DNA of 64,000 nucleotides, from positions 1-64,000 of the forward strand of contig NZ_JAUASX010000011.1 of NCBI RefSeq assembly GCF_030345715.1, written 5' to 3'. Positions 54,174 to 62,470 of this stretch are shown here, one piece after another; within the stretch, counting starts at the first letter, position 1; each line of letters begins with the position of its first letter. A program made the position numbers and the translations under genes. The notes under the pieces were generated by a model that was not told the DNA's origin, searched no databases, and saw only the letters and a list, made by a program, of their open reading frames with translations. This stretch comes from Solimonas sp. SE-A11. GTDB lineage: Bacteria > Pseudomonadota > Gammaproteobacteria > Nevskiales > Nevskiaceae.

Positions 54174-54599
54174 TTAGTTGACGCGGTTCTCGCGACGCTC
54201 CTCGCGGCGCTCCTGGCGCGCCTCGCGACGATCCGCAGCGGCTTCCTTGCGATCCTCGCGGCGGTCGGCGGCGTTTTCACGGCGGTCCTCGCGACGATCC
54301 TTGGCGTTGGCGTTGGCGTCCTGTAGGTTGTCCACCGCATCCTGGCGGCGATCCTGCACTCGGTCCTCCGCCTTGCGTACGGCCTCGCGGCGATTGTCCG
54401 CGCGCTCCTGCCGGTTCTCGGCACGCGCGTCACGGCGATCCTGGCGGGCGTCCTGGCGCTCTGCAGCGCGCTCCTGGCGCTGATCGATGCGGTCATTGAC
54501 GGTGTTGCCACTGTCGCTTCCGCCCAGGACCTGGGCCGAGGCCATGGTGCTCAGGCCCAGCAGGGTTGCCGCCAGGCCGCTTTTCAGTGAGGTCTTCAT
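54174..54599 (-). CDS. Exported Arg/Asp/Glu-rich repeat protein
   Basis: A 141-residue protein with a signal peptide (MKTSLKSGLAATLLGLSTMASA). From residue 45 on it is almost only Arg, Asp, Glu, Ala, Asn and Gln in imperfect RREDRRENAAD / RREDRKEAAAD repeats, which should form a highly charged helix or coiled coil. Longer in-frame upstream residues precede the signal peptide and are excluded. Function unknown; binding of metals, nucleic acid or cell wall are all possible. Confidence 0.8.
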   Translation of the reverse strand: MKTSLKSGLAATLLGLSTMASAQVLGGSDSGNTVNDRIDQRQERAAERQDARQDRRDARAENRQERADNRREAVRKAEDRVQDRRQDAVDNLQDANANAKDRREDRRENAADRREDRKEAAADRREARQERREERRENRVN

Positions 54600-54756
54600 C
54601 CTTGATTCCTCTTTTAAGTCTATGGAGTGGCGGAACATCCCTGTCCCGGAAACGACTCGATATGGTCGATTCGCAAAGTTGGACGCCGCCCCGCGGCCGG
54701 GGTTCCCCGGCCGTTCAGCCACTGTCCGGCTTTCGCTTGAACGCCAACTGAACAGC

Positions 54757-55374
54757 TCAGGCGTGCAGCGCGATGCCCGAGTAGACGTAGGTGAAGGGGC
54801 GGGGGCCGGGCAGGTAGCGGGCCTGCAACTCCGCCATGCGGAATCCGCCCGCGGCGACCAGCGCCGGGATGTCGCGGTTCAGGTGACAACCGCCGGCGAT
54901 GGGCTTCCACAGCGGCGTCAGCCGCTCTTGCCAGCGGCGCGCGCCGGCATCGGGCGCCGTGCCATGCTCGCAGAACAGCAGCTCGCCCCCGGGCTTGAGC
55001 ACGCGGCGCATCTCCTGCAGCGCGGGGACCGGGTCGGGGATGGTGCAGAGGGTGAAGGTGGTGACCACCGTGTCGAAGCTGGCGTCTTCGGCGCCGATCT
55101 GCTCGATCACCAGCGGCAGGGTCTCCACCGGGATCGAGATGGCCTGTGCGCGGCGCTGGGCCATCGGGTGCATCTGTGCCGCTGGATCGACGCCGCAGAT
55201 GTGCTGCACCCGCGTTGCGTCGTAGAACGACAGGTTGAGACCGGTGCCGATGCCGATCTCCAGGACACGCCCGCGCGCCCGCGGCACGATCTGCGAACGG
55301 GCCTTCATCACGTCGCCCATGCCGCAGGCGCATTCGATCAGGTGAGGCAGGATGTGGCGGTCGTAGAAGCCCAT
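54757..55374 (-). CDS. Class I SAM-dependent methyltransferase
   Basis: A 205-residue UbiE/METTL7-like methyltransferase: YDRHILPHLIECACG, SAM loop VLEIGIGTGLNLSFY, acidic loop GVDPAAQM, then TFTLCTIPDPVPALQEMRRVLKPGGELLFCEHG. Substrate unknown. Start is the ATG giving MGFYDRHILP; upstream in-frame codons are unconserved. It is divergent from the 55.5 kb lipoprotein. Confidence 0.92.
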   Translation of the reverse strand: MGFYDRHILPHLIECACGMGDVMKARSQIVPRARGRVLEIGIGTGLNLSFYDATRVQHICGVDPAAQMHPMAQRRAQAISIPVETLPLVIEQIGAEDASFDTVVTTFTLCTIPDPVPALQEMRRVLKPGGELLFCEHGTAPDAGARRWQERLTPLWKPIAGGCHLNRDIPALVAAGGFRMAELQARYLPGPRPFTYVYSGIALHA

Positions 55375-55498
55375 GGCGGTCACGCAGTAAGGTAGGCCGG
55401 CTAGCCTAGCGGCGCAGGGCCTGCCGCTCAAATGGGGCGTGCCATCGCCGCCGTTCCGGTGCATGCTCAGGTAATAAGAACGATACAGGGGGGAGATC

Positions 55499-56494
55499 AT
55501 GCGAATCCGGACCACGATGCTGGCGGCGGCGTTGCTGCTGGCGGCCTGCGACGGTGACAGCGGCGGCGATGGCACCGAGGCGACGGCGCCGCCCGTGCGT
55601 CTTGAGGATCTCTGCGTCAATTCGCAGTGCGGCGAACGGACCGTGCTGCTCGACATTCCCGGTGCCGAGAACCTGATCTTCTCGCCGGCGGGACGCCTGT
55701 TCGTCAGCAGCGGCTCCGGTGTTTTCGAGATACACAAGAATGCCGACGGCAGTTTCCGCGCCGACAGCATCTCGCCCGAGAGCTGCGGCTACACGGGCCT
55801 GGCGATCCGCGGGGAATACCTCTACTCCTCCTGTGGCGACGGCCGCTTCTGGGCCGCGCGGCTCGACGCCGCGCCGCGGCTCCATCTGATCCACACGATG
55901 AGCGGCATGTGCATCGCCAACGGCACCGCGCTGGGCGCCGATGGCCGCATCTACGTGGTGGACGAGCCGCTCAACGTCTGCGTGCCCGACCCGAAGATCA
56001 AGCGCCTGACGATCGATCCGGCCGATCCGATGAAGGTGGTGAACGAGGAGGTCTTCGTGCAGGGCAGCCCGCTGGGCCTGCTGTCGCTGGGCATCGGCAA
56101 CGTGCTGCGCTTTCCCAATGGCCTGCAGGCCGACGGCAGCCGCTTCTACGGCACCGATGGCGGCAGCATCTTCTCGGTGGACCTGCTGGCCGACGGCTCG
56201 GCCGGCGCGGTGACGCCGATCCTGTTCGAGGTGGACGTGCATGACGATCTCGGTATCGCCGGCGATGGCCTGCTGCTGGCCAACTTCCTCACTGGACGCA
56301 TCACGCTGATCTCCAAGGCCGGCGAGATCCTGCAGGCCACCGCGCCGGGCACCTTTACCTTCCCGTCTTCGGTGCGCCTGGGCCGTCCGCCGATGTTCGA
56401 GTCCACCGACATCCTGGTCACCGAGACTGGCGTGCTGGTGGACCAGAGCCTGCCGCTGGATCACCTGAGCCTGTTCCGCCGCAAGGCGCGCTGA
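55499..56494 (+). CDS. Lipoprotein with SMP-30/NHL-like propeller pattern
   Basis: A 331-residue lipoprotein (LLLAAC lipobox). The mature part has repeated blade-like units, ENLIFSPAGRLFVSSGSGVF, GTALGADGRIYVVDEPLN and FPNGLQADGSRFYGTDGG, as in gluconolactonase/strictosidine-synthase-like propellers. Ligand and catalytic role unknown. GGGGGAGA precedes the ATG. Confidence 0.75.
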   Translation: MRIRTTMLAAALLLAACDGDSGGDGTEATAPPVRLEDLCVNSQCGERTVLLDIPGAENLIFSPAGRLFVSSGSGVFEIHKNADGSFRADSISPESCGYTGLAIRGEYLYSSCGDGRFWAARLDAAPRLHLIHTMSGMCIANGTALGADGRIYVVDEPLNVCVPDPKIKRLTIDPADPMKVVNEEVFVQGSPLGLLSLGIGNVLRFPNGLQADGSRFYGTDGGSIFSVDLLADGSAGAVTPILFEVDVHDDLGIAGDGLLLANFLTGRITLISKAGEILQATAPGTFTFPSSVRLGRPPMFESTDILVTETGVLVDQSLPLDHLSLFRRKAR

Positions 56495-56498
56495 AGGC

Positions 56499-57257
56499 TC
56501 AGTCGAAAATCGTGTAGGCGATGCGTGCCCGCTGCTCGAACAGGAAGGACGGCGTTACGCCGAAATGCTCGCGGAAGGCGCGCGACAGGTGGGCCGAATC
56601 GGCGAAGCCGGCGGCATGCGCGGCGGCGGTGAGGCTGTCGCCTTGCATGGCGCGGGCCAGGGCTTCGCGCAGGCGCCGCCACAGCACGTAGCGCCGCAGC
56701 GGTACGCCCACCTGTTCGCTGAACAGATGGGCGAAATGGCTCTCCGACAGATGCACGGCGCGCGCCGCATCGGCGATGCGTACTGGAGCGTCGAGATGTT
56801 TGCCGATCCAGTGCAAGGCTTCGGCGATGCGGCGGTCCAGCGGCGGTGCTTCCAGGCCCTGGTGCTGACCCAGCAGGGTGGCCAGCGCCGCCTCTGCCTG
56901 CTCCGGGCGGCCGCTGGCGGCCAGTTCGCGCAGCTGTGGTCGGCAGGCTGCCGTGTCCAGGCTGGCGATTCCGCCGGGTTGCCGCTGTGCGTAGTGTCGG
57001 CACTCGTCACTGTCCGCCTCCAGGTAGAGGAAAGCCGTGGGCCGGGCGCCGGCGTCGATCTGGTGGGGCTGGTCGGCCGCCACGAAGAAGCCCTCGCCCT
57101 GCTGCCAGTCCTGGTCCGCATCTACCCGCATGCGCAGCGGCGCCTCCAGCCCGACGCAGAGCTGCGCGGCATGGTGGCGATGGCTGTCGGTGCCGACACC
57201 GGGGCCGATCAGCAACAGGCGCTGCGGCCAAGCGAACAGGCGGAAGAGAGGTGTCAT
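56499..57257 (-). CDS. AraC-family transcriptional regulator
   Basis: A 252-residue protein: an N-terminal cupin-like domain (HRHHAAQLCVGLEAPLRMRV) and two C-terminal helix-turn-helix motifs (VRIADAARAVHLSESHFAHLF and LTAAAHAAGFADSAHLSRAF). It is divergent from the broken sterol desaturase, 85 bases away, so that gene is its most likely target. Confidence 0.93.
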   Translation of the reverse strand: MTPLFRLFAWPQRLLLIGPGVGTDSHRHHAAQLCVGLEAPLRMRVDADQDWQQGEGFFVAADQPHQIDAGARPTAFLYLEADSDECRHYAQRQPGGIASLDTAACRPQLRELAASGRPEQAEAALATLLGQHQGLEAPPLDRRIAEALHWIGKHLDAPVRIADAARAVHLSESHFAHLFSEQVGVPLRRYVLWRRLREALARAMQGDSLTAAAHAAGFADSAHLSRAFREHFGVTPSFLFEQRARIAYTIFD

Positions 57258-57342
57258 GGCGCAAAACTCCCCGGTTCAGCAGGTTTGTTCAAGCCGGGCC
57301 GACGGCCGCCGCCGAAAGATGTCGCCATCAAGGAGCCATCTC

Positions 57343-58221
57343 ATGAACCTGTTGCGGACCCTGCTGCGTTGTCTGAGCTTTCCCCTGTTCCTGCTGGGTG
57401 CCAACGCCGCGCTGATCACCCTGGTCGGCGCTGGCGCGCCGTTGTGGCAGCCCCTGGCCGTGCTGCTCGGCGCCATCCTGCTGATGCTGGGCATCGAGCA
57501 TCTGATTCCCTGGCAGCCGGACTGGAACCGGTCTCACGGTGACGGCCTGCGCGACCTGCTGCATGCCGGGATCAATACGGCCTCCTATCACCTGGGTATC
57601 CTGCTGCTGCCGCTGTTCGCCGGCCTGGCGCTGTCCCCGGGCCTATGGCCGCTGCAGTGGCCGTTCTGGCTGCAGGTGGTGGCTGCACTGCTGGTGTTGG
57701 ACGTCGGCATCTCCGCGGCACACCACGCCAGTCACAAGTGGAACCTGCTGTGGCGATTCCATGCGTTGCACCACAGCATCCGGCGTCTCTATGGATTCAA
57801 CGGCTTGATGAAGCATCCGGTGCACCAGTCGGTGGAGACACTCTGCGGTATCGCGCCCTTGCTGCTTCTGGGCATTCCGCAGCCGGTGGCCGTGGCCGTG
57901 TCATTCTGCGTGGCGATCCAGTTGCTGCTATAGCACTCGAACGCCGACTACCGTACGGGTCCGCTCAAGTACGTCTTCGCCAATGCCGAGGTGCACCGCT
58001 TCCATCACGTCAACCGGCCGGGCGAGGGCGATGTGAACTTCGGCCTGTTCACCACGCTGTGGGATCACCTGGCGGGCAGTTTCCACTACGTGCCGGGCGG
58101 CGCTCCGCGGCACTCGGCGGCGGTCGGCTTGTCGGATCGCGGCGACTACCCCGCGGGCTACCTGGCGCAGTTGATCGAGCCGTTCAGGAGAGAACGTCCC
58201 CGCGATCGAGTGGTGCCCTAG
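57343..58221 (+). pseudogene. Sterol desaturase/fatty-acid hydroxylase family gene with in-frame TAG
   Basis: The frame encodes a 292-codon membrane di-iron oxygenase. Residues 1-196 include HHASHKWNLLWRFHALHHS. A TAG follows QLLL, then the same frame resumes as HSNADYRTGPL and NAEVHRFHHVNRPGEGDVNF, the last essential His box. Family members usually have Gln before HSN, so one CAG-to-TAG change explains it. Without readthrough the product lacks metal ligands. AAGGAG precedes the ATG. Confidence 0.85.
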
Positions 58222-59876
58222 TCCTGCCGGTGCATGTAGGCGTAGTCCGCCACGAGCAGTTCGTCGGGCTCCGCCAGCAGGGCGTAGAGCAGGTGCAGCG
58301 CGAACTGGCATTGTGCCTCGTGATCGCTGTCGAGCAGGGTCATGTCGTGCCCGGCGCTTGCAGTCCGGTCACGGGCCGTCTGCGCCATTGCGGTCACGCG
58401 GGTGGCGCTGCCGGGATCCGGCGGCCTGGCTCGCCACTCCATGGCGCTGGCCTCCGCCAGCAGCGACGCCAGCACATCCAGGCTGTGGCGGAAGTCCTCC
58501 CGCTTCGTCAGTTGCTGGGGCGTCATCCGCGGCTCTCCGCTGTAGCCCATGGCGGCACAGTCGTCGATGTGGCCCTCCGCGGCGAGATTGGAGACCAGGC
58601 GCTGTGTCGCCACCACATAGCGGCGGATGGATGCCGCCCCAGCGACACCGATGGCTTCACTGCGAGTTACCCGGGTCAGCTGGGCCGCTACCTTTGCGCC
58701 ATCCATCGAAGGGTCGCGCTCGACGATGCTGCGGTACATGGGGCCCGCATGCTGCTCCTGCAGGGATTCGTGATTCTGCAAGGACTGGTACAGCGCCAGC
58801 GAGAAGGCGGTCAGCGGCGAGGGCGACGCCTCCTGTTCGGCTTGCGTGATGGATATCACCTCATGCCATTGGATCGCGGCCACGTCGGCCTCGGCTTGGC
58901 CGCGGACGTGGATGCCGGAAACCAGGCCCAGGGCGCGCATGGTTTCGGCGCCCAGGAAGAACATCTCCCGGTTCGGCGTCTTGCGGGTACGTTCGCGCAG
59001 GGACTCGGGCGCCCCCAGTTTTTCCAGGCGATCGAAATACTCCTCGCCCATCGGGTCGCTGGCCTGTGCAAGGGCGCCGGCGACTCCCTCGGGCATGCCG
59101 GGAGAGTGGAAGCCGAAGTAGGTTCCCAGGCTGGCCCGGCGCGATCGGCCCGAGAGAAAGGGAATCAGGCAGGCACTGCTGCAGTCGTTGACCGCGGCGG
59201 TCTCCAGGCCGTGCTCGATGATGAAATCGGCGATGTTGTAGCTCTGGTCGAGCAGGCCGCCCTGCGAGTCGAACTCGATTTCCTGCGTGACGCCCGGGCG
59301 GTAGGCCTGCTTCATCGCGTCCGCGGCGCCGGGGCCGAACATGCCGGTGAAGCGGATCTGCCGGCCGGACGAGGACACCGTGTAGGTGAAGCCGGAAGAA
59401 CTGGCGTCCAGGATGTAGACCTGCCGCAGGATGGCCAGCGTCGGCAATGTGGCGAAGGCGAGGAAGATCAGGCCGGCGGCACCGGCGAAGCGGGCCGGGG
59501 CGCCCTGCGAGCCCCGCAGCATCCTGCGTGATGTCAGCCCGGCCAGCAGTAGCGCTGCGACCGCCAGCACCGAGGTGCTGGCGAAATGCAGCATGGGGCG
59601 CGTCCAGTCGCCCAGGTGGTTGGAGACCCACCAGCTGCCGCCCAGCATCGCCAGGGCCATGGCTTGCCCGAGAATGAAGGGCCACCATGCCGGCTTCGGT
59701 GCCGCCTCCGCGGGCGTGGGAGCGGGGAACACGGTTTGCCAGGCTTGCCATCCGTTCATCCCGGCACTCCAGACCAGGACATTGCCCGACACCTGCCCCG
59801 AAGCGATCAGCTCCGCGAGCGCGGCTCGCGTGACGGGGCCGTGGCGGATTCCATCAGGGCCGGCGTAGAACCACAT
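58218..59876 (-). CDS. GYF-domain membrane protein with ClpP/crotonase-like protease domain
   Basis: A 552-residue protein. Residues 1-50 are a GYF_2/DUF4339 domain (MWFYAGPDGIRHGPVTRAAL ... GWQAW). About four membrane helices span 65-150. Residues 170-290 resemble the COG3904 ClpP-like fold: EIEFDSQGGLLDQSYNIADF, then NDCSSACLIPFLSGRSR with the putative nucleophilic Ser, and GFHSPG. The remaining 250 residues are helical and unassigned. Possibly a membrane-anchored periplasmic protease. It follows a GYF-RDD gene by eight bases. Confidence 0.8.
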   Translation of the reverse strand: MWFYAGPDGIRHGPVTRAALAELIASGQVSGNVLVWSAGMNGWQAWQTVFPAPTPAEAAPKPAWWPFILGQAMALAMLGGSWWVSNHLGDWTRPMLHFASTSVLAVAALLLAGLTSRRMLRGSQGAPARFAGAAGLIFLAFATLPTLAILRQVYILDASSSGFTYTVSSSGRQIRFTGMFGPGAADAMKQAYRPGVTQEIEFDSQGGLLDQSYNIADFIIEHGLETAAVNDCSSACLIPFLSGRSRRASLGTYFGFHSPGMPEGVAGALAQASDPMGEEYFDRLEKLGAPESLRERTRKTPNREMFFLGAETMRALGLVSGIHVRGQAEADVAAIQWHEVISITQAEQEASPSPLTAFSLALYQSLQNHESLQEQHAGPMYRSIVERDPSMDGAKVAAQLTRVTRSEAIGVAGAASIRRYVVATQRLVSNLAAEGHIDDCAAMGYSGEPRMTPQQLTKREDFRHSLDVLASLLAEASAMEWRARPPDPGSATRVTAMAQTARDRTASAGHDMTLLDSDHEAQCQFALHLLYALLAEPDELLVADYAYMHRQD

Positions 59877-59883
59877 GGGAAGA

Positions 59884-60675
59884 TCAGCGGTTCGCCGCGT
59901 TGATCGCGACGACGCCGATGAACAACGGGATCACCACGAGCCAGATCCTGGCGACGATCCAGCCGGATTCGGGGCGATACTGCACCACCGAGCCGATCTC
60001 CTGGTCCCAGTTGCTGAAACCCTGCGCGCGGAGGCTGTTGTAGGCGCTGATCTGGGTGAAGAGCTGGATTAGGGGTATCCCCAGTCCGAGGCCTCGCAGG
60101 CAGACCTGGAACTCGCGGTTGAGTGCGTCCGCGAACGACAGGCGGAGGCCTCCGGGGCGGGTGACGCGGATGCCCGCCAGCCACTTGCCCGGCGTGGTGC
60201 CCGAGGCATGCAGCAGCAGGCCGTTGATCGGGACCATGATCAGGGCCACCATGATGCCGCTGAACAGCGGGTTCTCCAGCAGGGCCATGGTGCGCTGCAG
60301 GTTGGTGGCCGTGGCGGCGATCGTGAAGCCCAGTACGAACGATGCCGTGCCGCCGAGCAGCATGGTGTCGATCATGCGTGCCGCCCAGCGGAACCAGGGC
60401 TTGGCCGGCGCCTGGCTCCAGCCATCGCCAGGCTCATCCGCGAGCGGACTGTCGGCTGCGGAGGGCGCCGCTGCATCCGGCAACGGGGGAGGCAGCGGAG
60501 GGGGCAGCGGCGGCGGGAGTTCGAAGACTTCGCCATAGGAGGCCCAGTCTCCCATCGATTCGTTCCAGATCAGCGTGGACGGATCGATCTCGCCTCGAAT
60601 GCGCATGTCGTGAAGCGCATCCACGGCATAGGGCCCCAGTGCCTTGCCGTTGCTGCCGACGTAATACTGCGTCAC
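59884..60675 (-). CDS. GYF-domain RDD family membrane protein
   Basis: A 263-residue protein: an N-terminal GYF_2 domain (YYVGSNGKALGPYAVDAL ... GDWASYGEVF), a Pro-rich linker of PPLPPPLP repeats, and an RDD domain with three to four helices (WFRWAARMIDTMLLGGTASF, TPGKWLAGIRV). RDD proteins may transport ions or osmolytes. GYF domains bind Pro-rich peptides, so the linker may be a ligand for its own or the neighbour's GYF domain. GTG start. Confidence 0.87.
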   Translation of the reverse strand: MTQYYVGSNGKALGPYAVDALHDMRIRGEIDPSTLIWNESMGDWASYGEVFELPPPLPPPLPPPLPDAAAPSAADSPLADEPGDGWSQAPAKPWFRWAARMIDTMLLGGTASFVLGFTIAATATNLQRTMALLENPLFSGIMVALIMVPINGLLLHASGTTPGKWLAGIRVTRPGGLRLSFADALNREFQVCLRGLGLGIPLIQLFTQISAYNSLRAQGFSNWDQEIGSVVQYRPESGWIVARIWLVVIPLFIGVVAINAANR

Positions 60676-60805
60676 CGCCTGTCCCCCCGGATATCATCTT
60701 GGCGTCGCAGGTCCGATCATATCGGCGCCTTTCCGGGGTGACTACCGCTGCTTGCGACAAGGGCGGTTTTTTCTTGCTCCAGGTCCCAGATTGCAGCGCT
60801 GCGCC

Positions 60806-61216
60806 TCAGGCCGGCGAGGATTCGCGGTTGATCGCATCCACCTGGCCGTTGAGCGTCCAGAGATCGTAGAGCAGGCCCGCGCCGAGGAGTCCGACGGTGA
60901 AGAGCCAGATCAGGCCGGTGATCCACTTGCCCATGTAGAAGCGGTGGATGCCGAGCACCCCGAGGAAGGTCAGCAGCAGCCAGGATACGGTATAGCTCTT
61001 GCTGCCGGCGCGGTAGCGGCGCTCGGCGCTGCGCTCCATCGACGGGATCAGGAACAGGTCGATGATCCAGCCGATGAACAGCAGGCCGAGCGTGAAGAAC
61101 CAGATGGTTCCGGTAATCTGCCGGCCGTAATAGAAGCGGTGCGCGCCCATGAAGCCGAAAATCCAGGTGAGATACCCGACCAGCAGGCTGTGGGTGTCGT
61201 TTCGGCTGTCGTGCAT
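60806..61216 (-). CDS. Tandem TM2-domain membrane protein
   Basis: A 136-residue protein with two TM2 units: LLVGYLTWIFGFMGAHRFYYG ... GTIWFFTLGLLFIGWIIDLF and VSWLLLTFLGVLGIHRFYMG ... GLIWLFTVGLLGAGLLYDL. Each has the G-x-H-RFY turn. Function unknown. AAGGAA seven bases before this ATG supports MHDSRND as start rather than an ATG eight codons upstream. Confidence 0.9.
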   Translation of the reverse strand: MHDSRNDTHSLLVGYLTWIFGFMGAHRFYYGRQITGTIWFFTLGLLFIGWIIDLFLIPSMERSAERRYRAGSKSYTVSWLLLTFLGVLGIHRFYMGKWITGLIWLFTVGLLGAGLLYDLWTLNGQVDAINRESSPA

Positions 61217-61324
61217 GTGGATTTCCTTGTTTTCAGGCACAGAATCGCGCGTTTAGCGGGCATTCAGCAAGCCCCGGTATCCTGCGAGTCGTTCATTCCA
61301 CACCGTTGACAAGGAGCGTCTCAC

Positions 61325-61567
61325 ATGAACACCCGCACTATCACCCTGCGTGCCCTTCTGGTTGCCAGCGCCCTGGGCCTGGGCTTCGGCGTCACCGCCT
61401 GCAAGAAGGAAGAGCCCACCCCGATGGAAAAGGCCACGGATAGCGTCAAGGACGCCTTCGATGCCCGCCCGAACGAAGAGCTGAAGGACGCCGGCGAGGA
61501 TGCCAAGTCCGCCGTCGAGAACGCGGGCGACGCCGTCGAGAAGAAGGCGGACGAGGTCACGAAGTAA
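61325..61567 (+). CDS. Small acidic/lysine-rich lipoprotein
   Basis: An 80-residue lipoprotein precursor (signal ALLVASALGLGFGVTAC, lipobox VTAC). The mature part is an amphipathic charged helix (KATDSVKDAFD, DAGEDAKSAVENAGDAVEKK) with the AxxxA spacing of stress-related LEA/entericidin-like proteins. Function unknown. CAAGGAGCG lies before the ATG; a 15-base hairpin follows. Confidence 0.8.
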   Translation: MNTRTITLRALLVASALGLGFGVTACKKEEPTPMEKATDSVKDAFDARPNEELKDAGEDAKSAVENAGDAVEKKADEVTK

Positions 61568-61582
61568 GCCTTCGGCTCATGT

Positions 61583-61617
61583 GAATCCCCCAGGATCATT
61601 ACGATCCTGGGGGATTC
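61583..61617. terminator. Perfect 15-base hairpin after the small lipoprotein
   Basis: GAATCCCCCAGGATC and GATCCTGGGGGATTC flank ATTAC, starting 16 bases past the stop. It faces the convergent baeRF-like gene and may close both transcripts, although no T-run follows. Confidence 0.6.
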
Positions 61618-61657
61618 GTGCTGTGTGAAGCCTGCCCTCCACCAGGACCGCGGGTTG

Positions 61658-62116
61658 CTACAGGCGGCTGGGCAACGCCGCGCGAATGCGCTCGGGTGTC
61701 TCGTTGGCCAGCGACTTCGGGATGGTGCCGACGACCCGCTGTTCCACTTGGTCGTCCATCCGTTGTCGCAGCAGGCCCAGGAAGCCCGGTTCGGCGACGA
61801 CATAAAGGCGCTCGGCATGGGTGTCGCGTAGCGCGGCCTCCACGCCCTCGCAGACCGAGGCGGCGAATTCTTCGGTGCGATGCTGCTTCATCGAGCCGCC
61901 GCCGGAGGCCGAGTGGCCACCTTCGGTTGGACGGTGGTTGCGGCACCCGCCACTGTCGGCCACCAAGTCACCCTCGTGCAGGCGGCCTTCCGGATTGGCG
62001 AGGCTGGCATAGTCGCGCAGTGGCGCCTCCGGCGTGAGGGCCGCCAGGATGCGGGCCCGGGCGGCGTCCAAGGCGACCACTAGGGAGGGGCCACTACGCC
62101 GGTTTGGTGCGTTCAT
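61658..62116 (-). CDS. Host-attachment/baeRF family protein
   Basis: A 152-residue protein: VVALDAARARILAAL at the N-terminus, TEEFAASVCEGVEAALRD and RLYVVAEPGFLGLLRQRMDDQVEQRVVGTIPKSLANETPERI, the pattern of Host_attach (baeRF) proteins, distant relatives of the eRF1 fold. The name derives from Agrobacterium attachment genes; a link to ribosomes or stress is inferred for the wider group only. Confidence 0.8.
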   Translation of the reverse strand: MNAPNRRSGPSLVVALDAARARILAALTPEAPLRDYASLANPEGRLHEGDLVADSGGCRNHRPTEGGHSASGGGSMKQHRTEEFAASVCEGVEAALRDTHAERLYVVAEPGFLGLLRQRMDDQVEQRVVGTIPKSLANETPERIRAALPSRL

Positions 62117-62124
62117 GCGGCCTC

Positions 62125-62379
62125 CTAGTGCGTGGGTCGCGAGCGGGTCTTCTCCGGCGGATTGCGCTCGACGCTGTCGGTCTGCCTTCCAGAAACCTCG
62201 CCCTTGGCGCTGGCGCTGTGATCGGGGGCCGCGCGGTCCGCATTCAGGGCATCCAGCACGGCGTCATTCGGATTGCGGGACTTGCGCCCGCCGATCTGCT
62301 CGTCGTTGAGCATGGCCTGGTCGATAGCGGGATTGACGCGCGGCGTGCTGGCACCGCTTTTGTTTGCCGTCCTTGGCAT
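62125..62379 (-). CDS. Small hydrophilic protein of unknown function
   Basis: An 84-residue protein without membrane or signal segments, rich in Ser, Asn, Arg and Asp: MPRTANKSGASTPRVNPAID, then DEQIGGRKSRNPNDAVLDAL. The strong AAAGGAGAAC before the ATG supports real translation. It sits eight bases upstream of the baeRF gene in the same direction, so the two are a likely operon. No family recognised. Confidence 0.7.
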   Translation of the reverse strand: MPRTANKSGASTPRVNPAIDQAMLNDEQIGGRKSRNPNDAVLDALNADRAAPDHSASAKGEVSGRQTDSVERNPPEKTRSRPTH

Positions 62380-62470
62380 GGGAGTTCTCCTTTGCAATCT
62401 GCAATCGGGGCGCCAGGCCCCGGTAAGAATGGGACCGCGTATCGCGCCGGGAATTCCCCGGGAGCAAGCC

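Noticed and set aside
54174-54599. Repetitive DNA considered as a CRISPR array or tandem repeat
   Set aside because: Units are imperfect, contiguous and follow codon periodicity of a charged repeat protein; there are no spacers.
57645-59531. 628-codon plus-strand open frame
   Set aside because: Antisense to the GYF-ClpP-like gene and out of frame with the desaturase; no family resemblance.
61658-62116. Host-attachment annotation taken as evidence of a phage or plant-interaction island
   Set aside because: The family name is historical; there are no phage, integrase or tRNA-integration signs around it.
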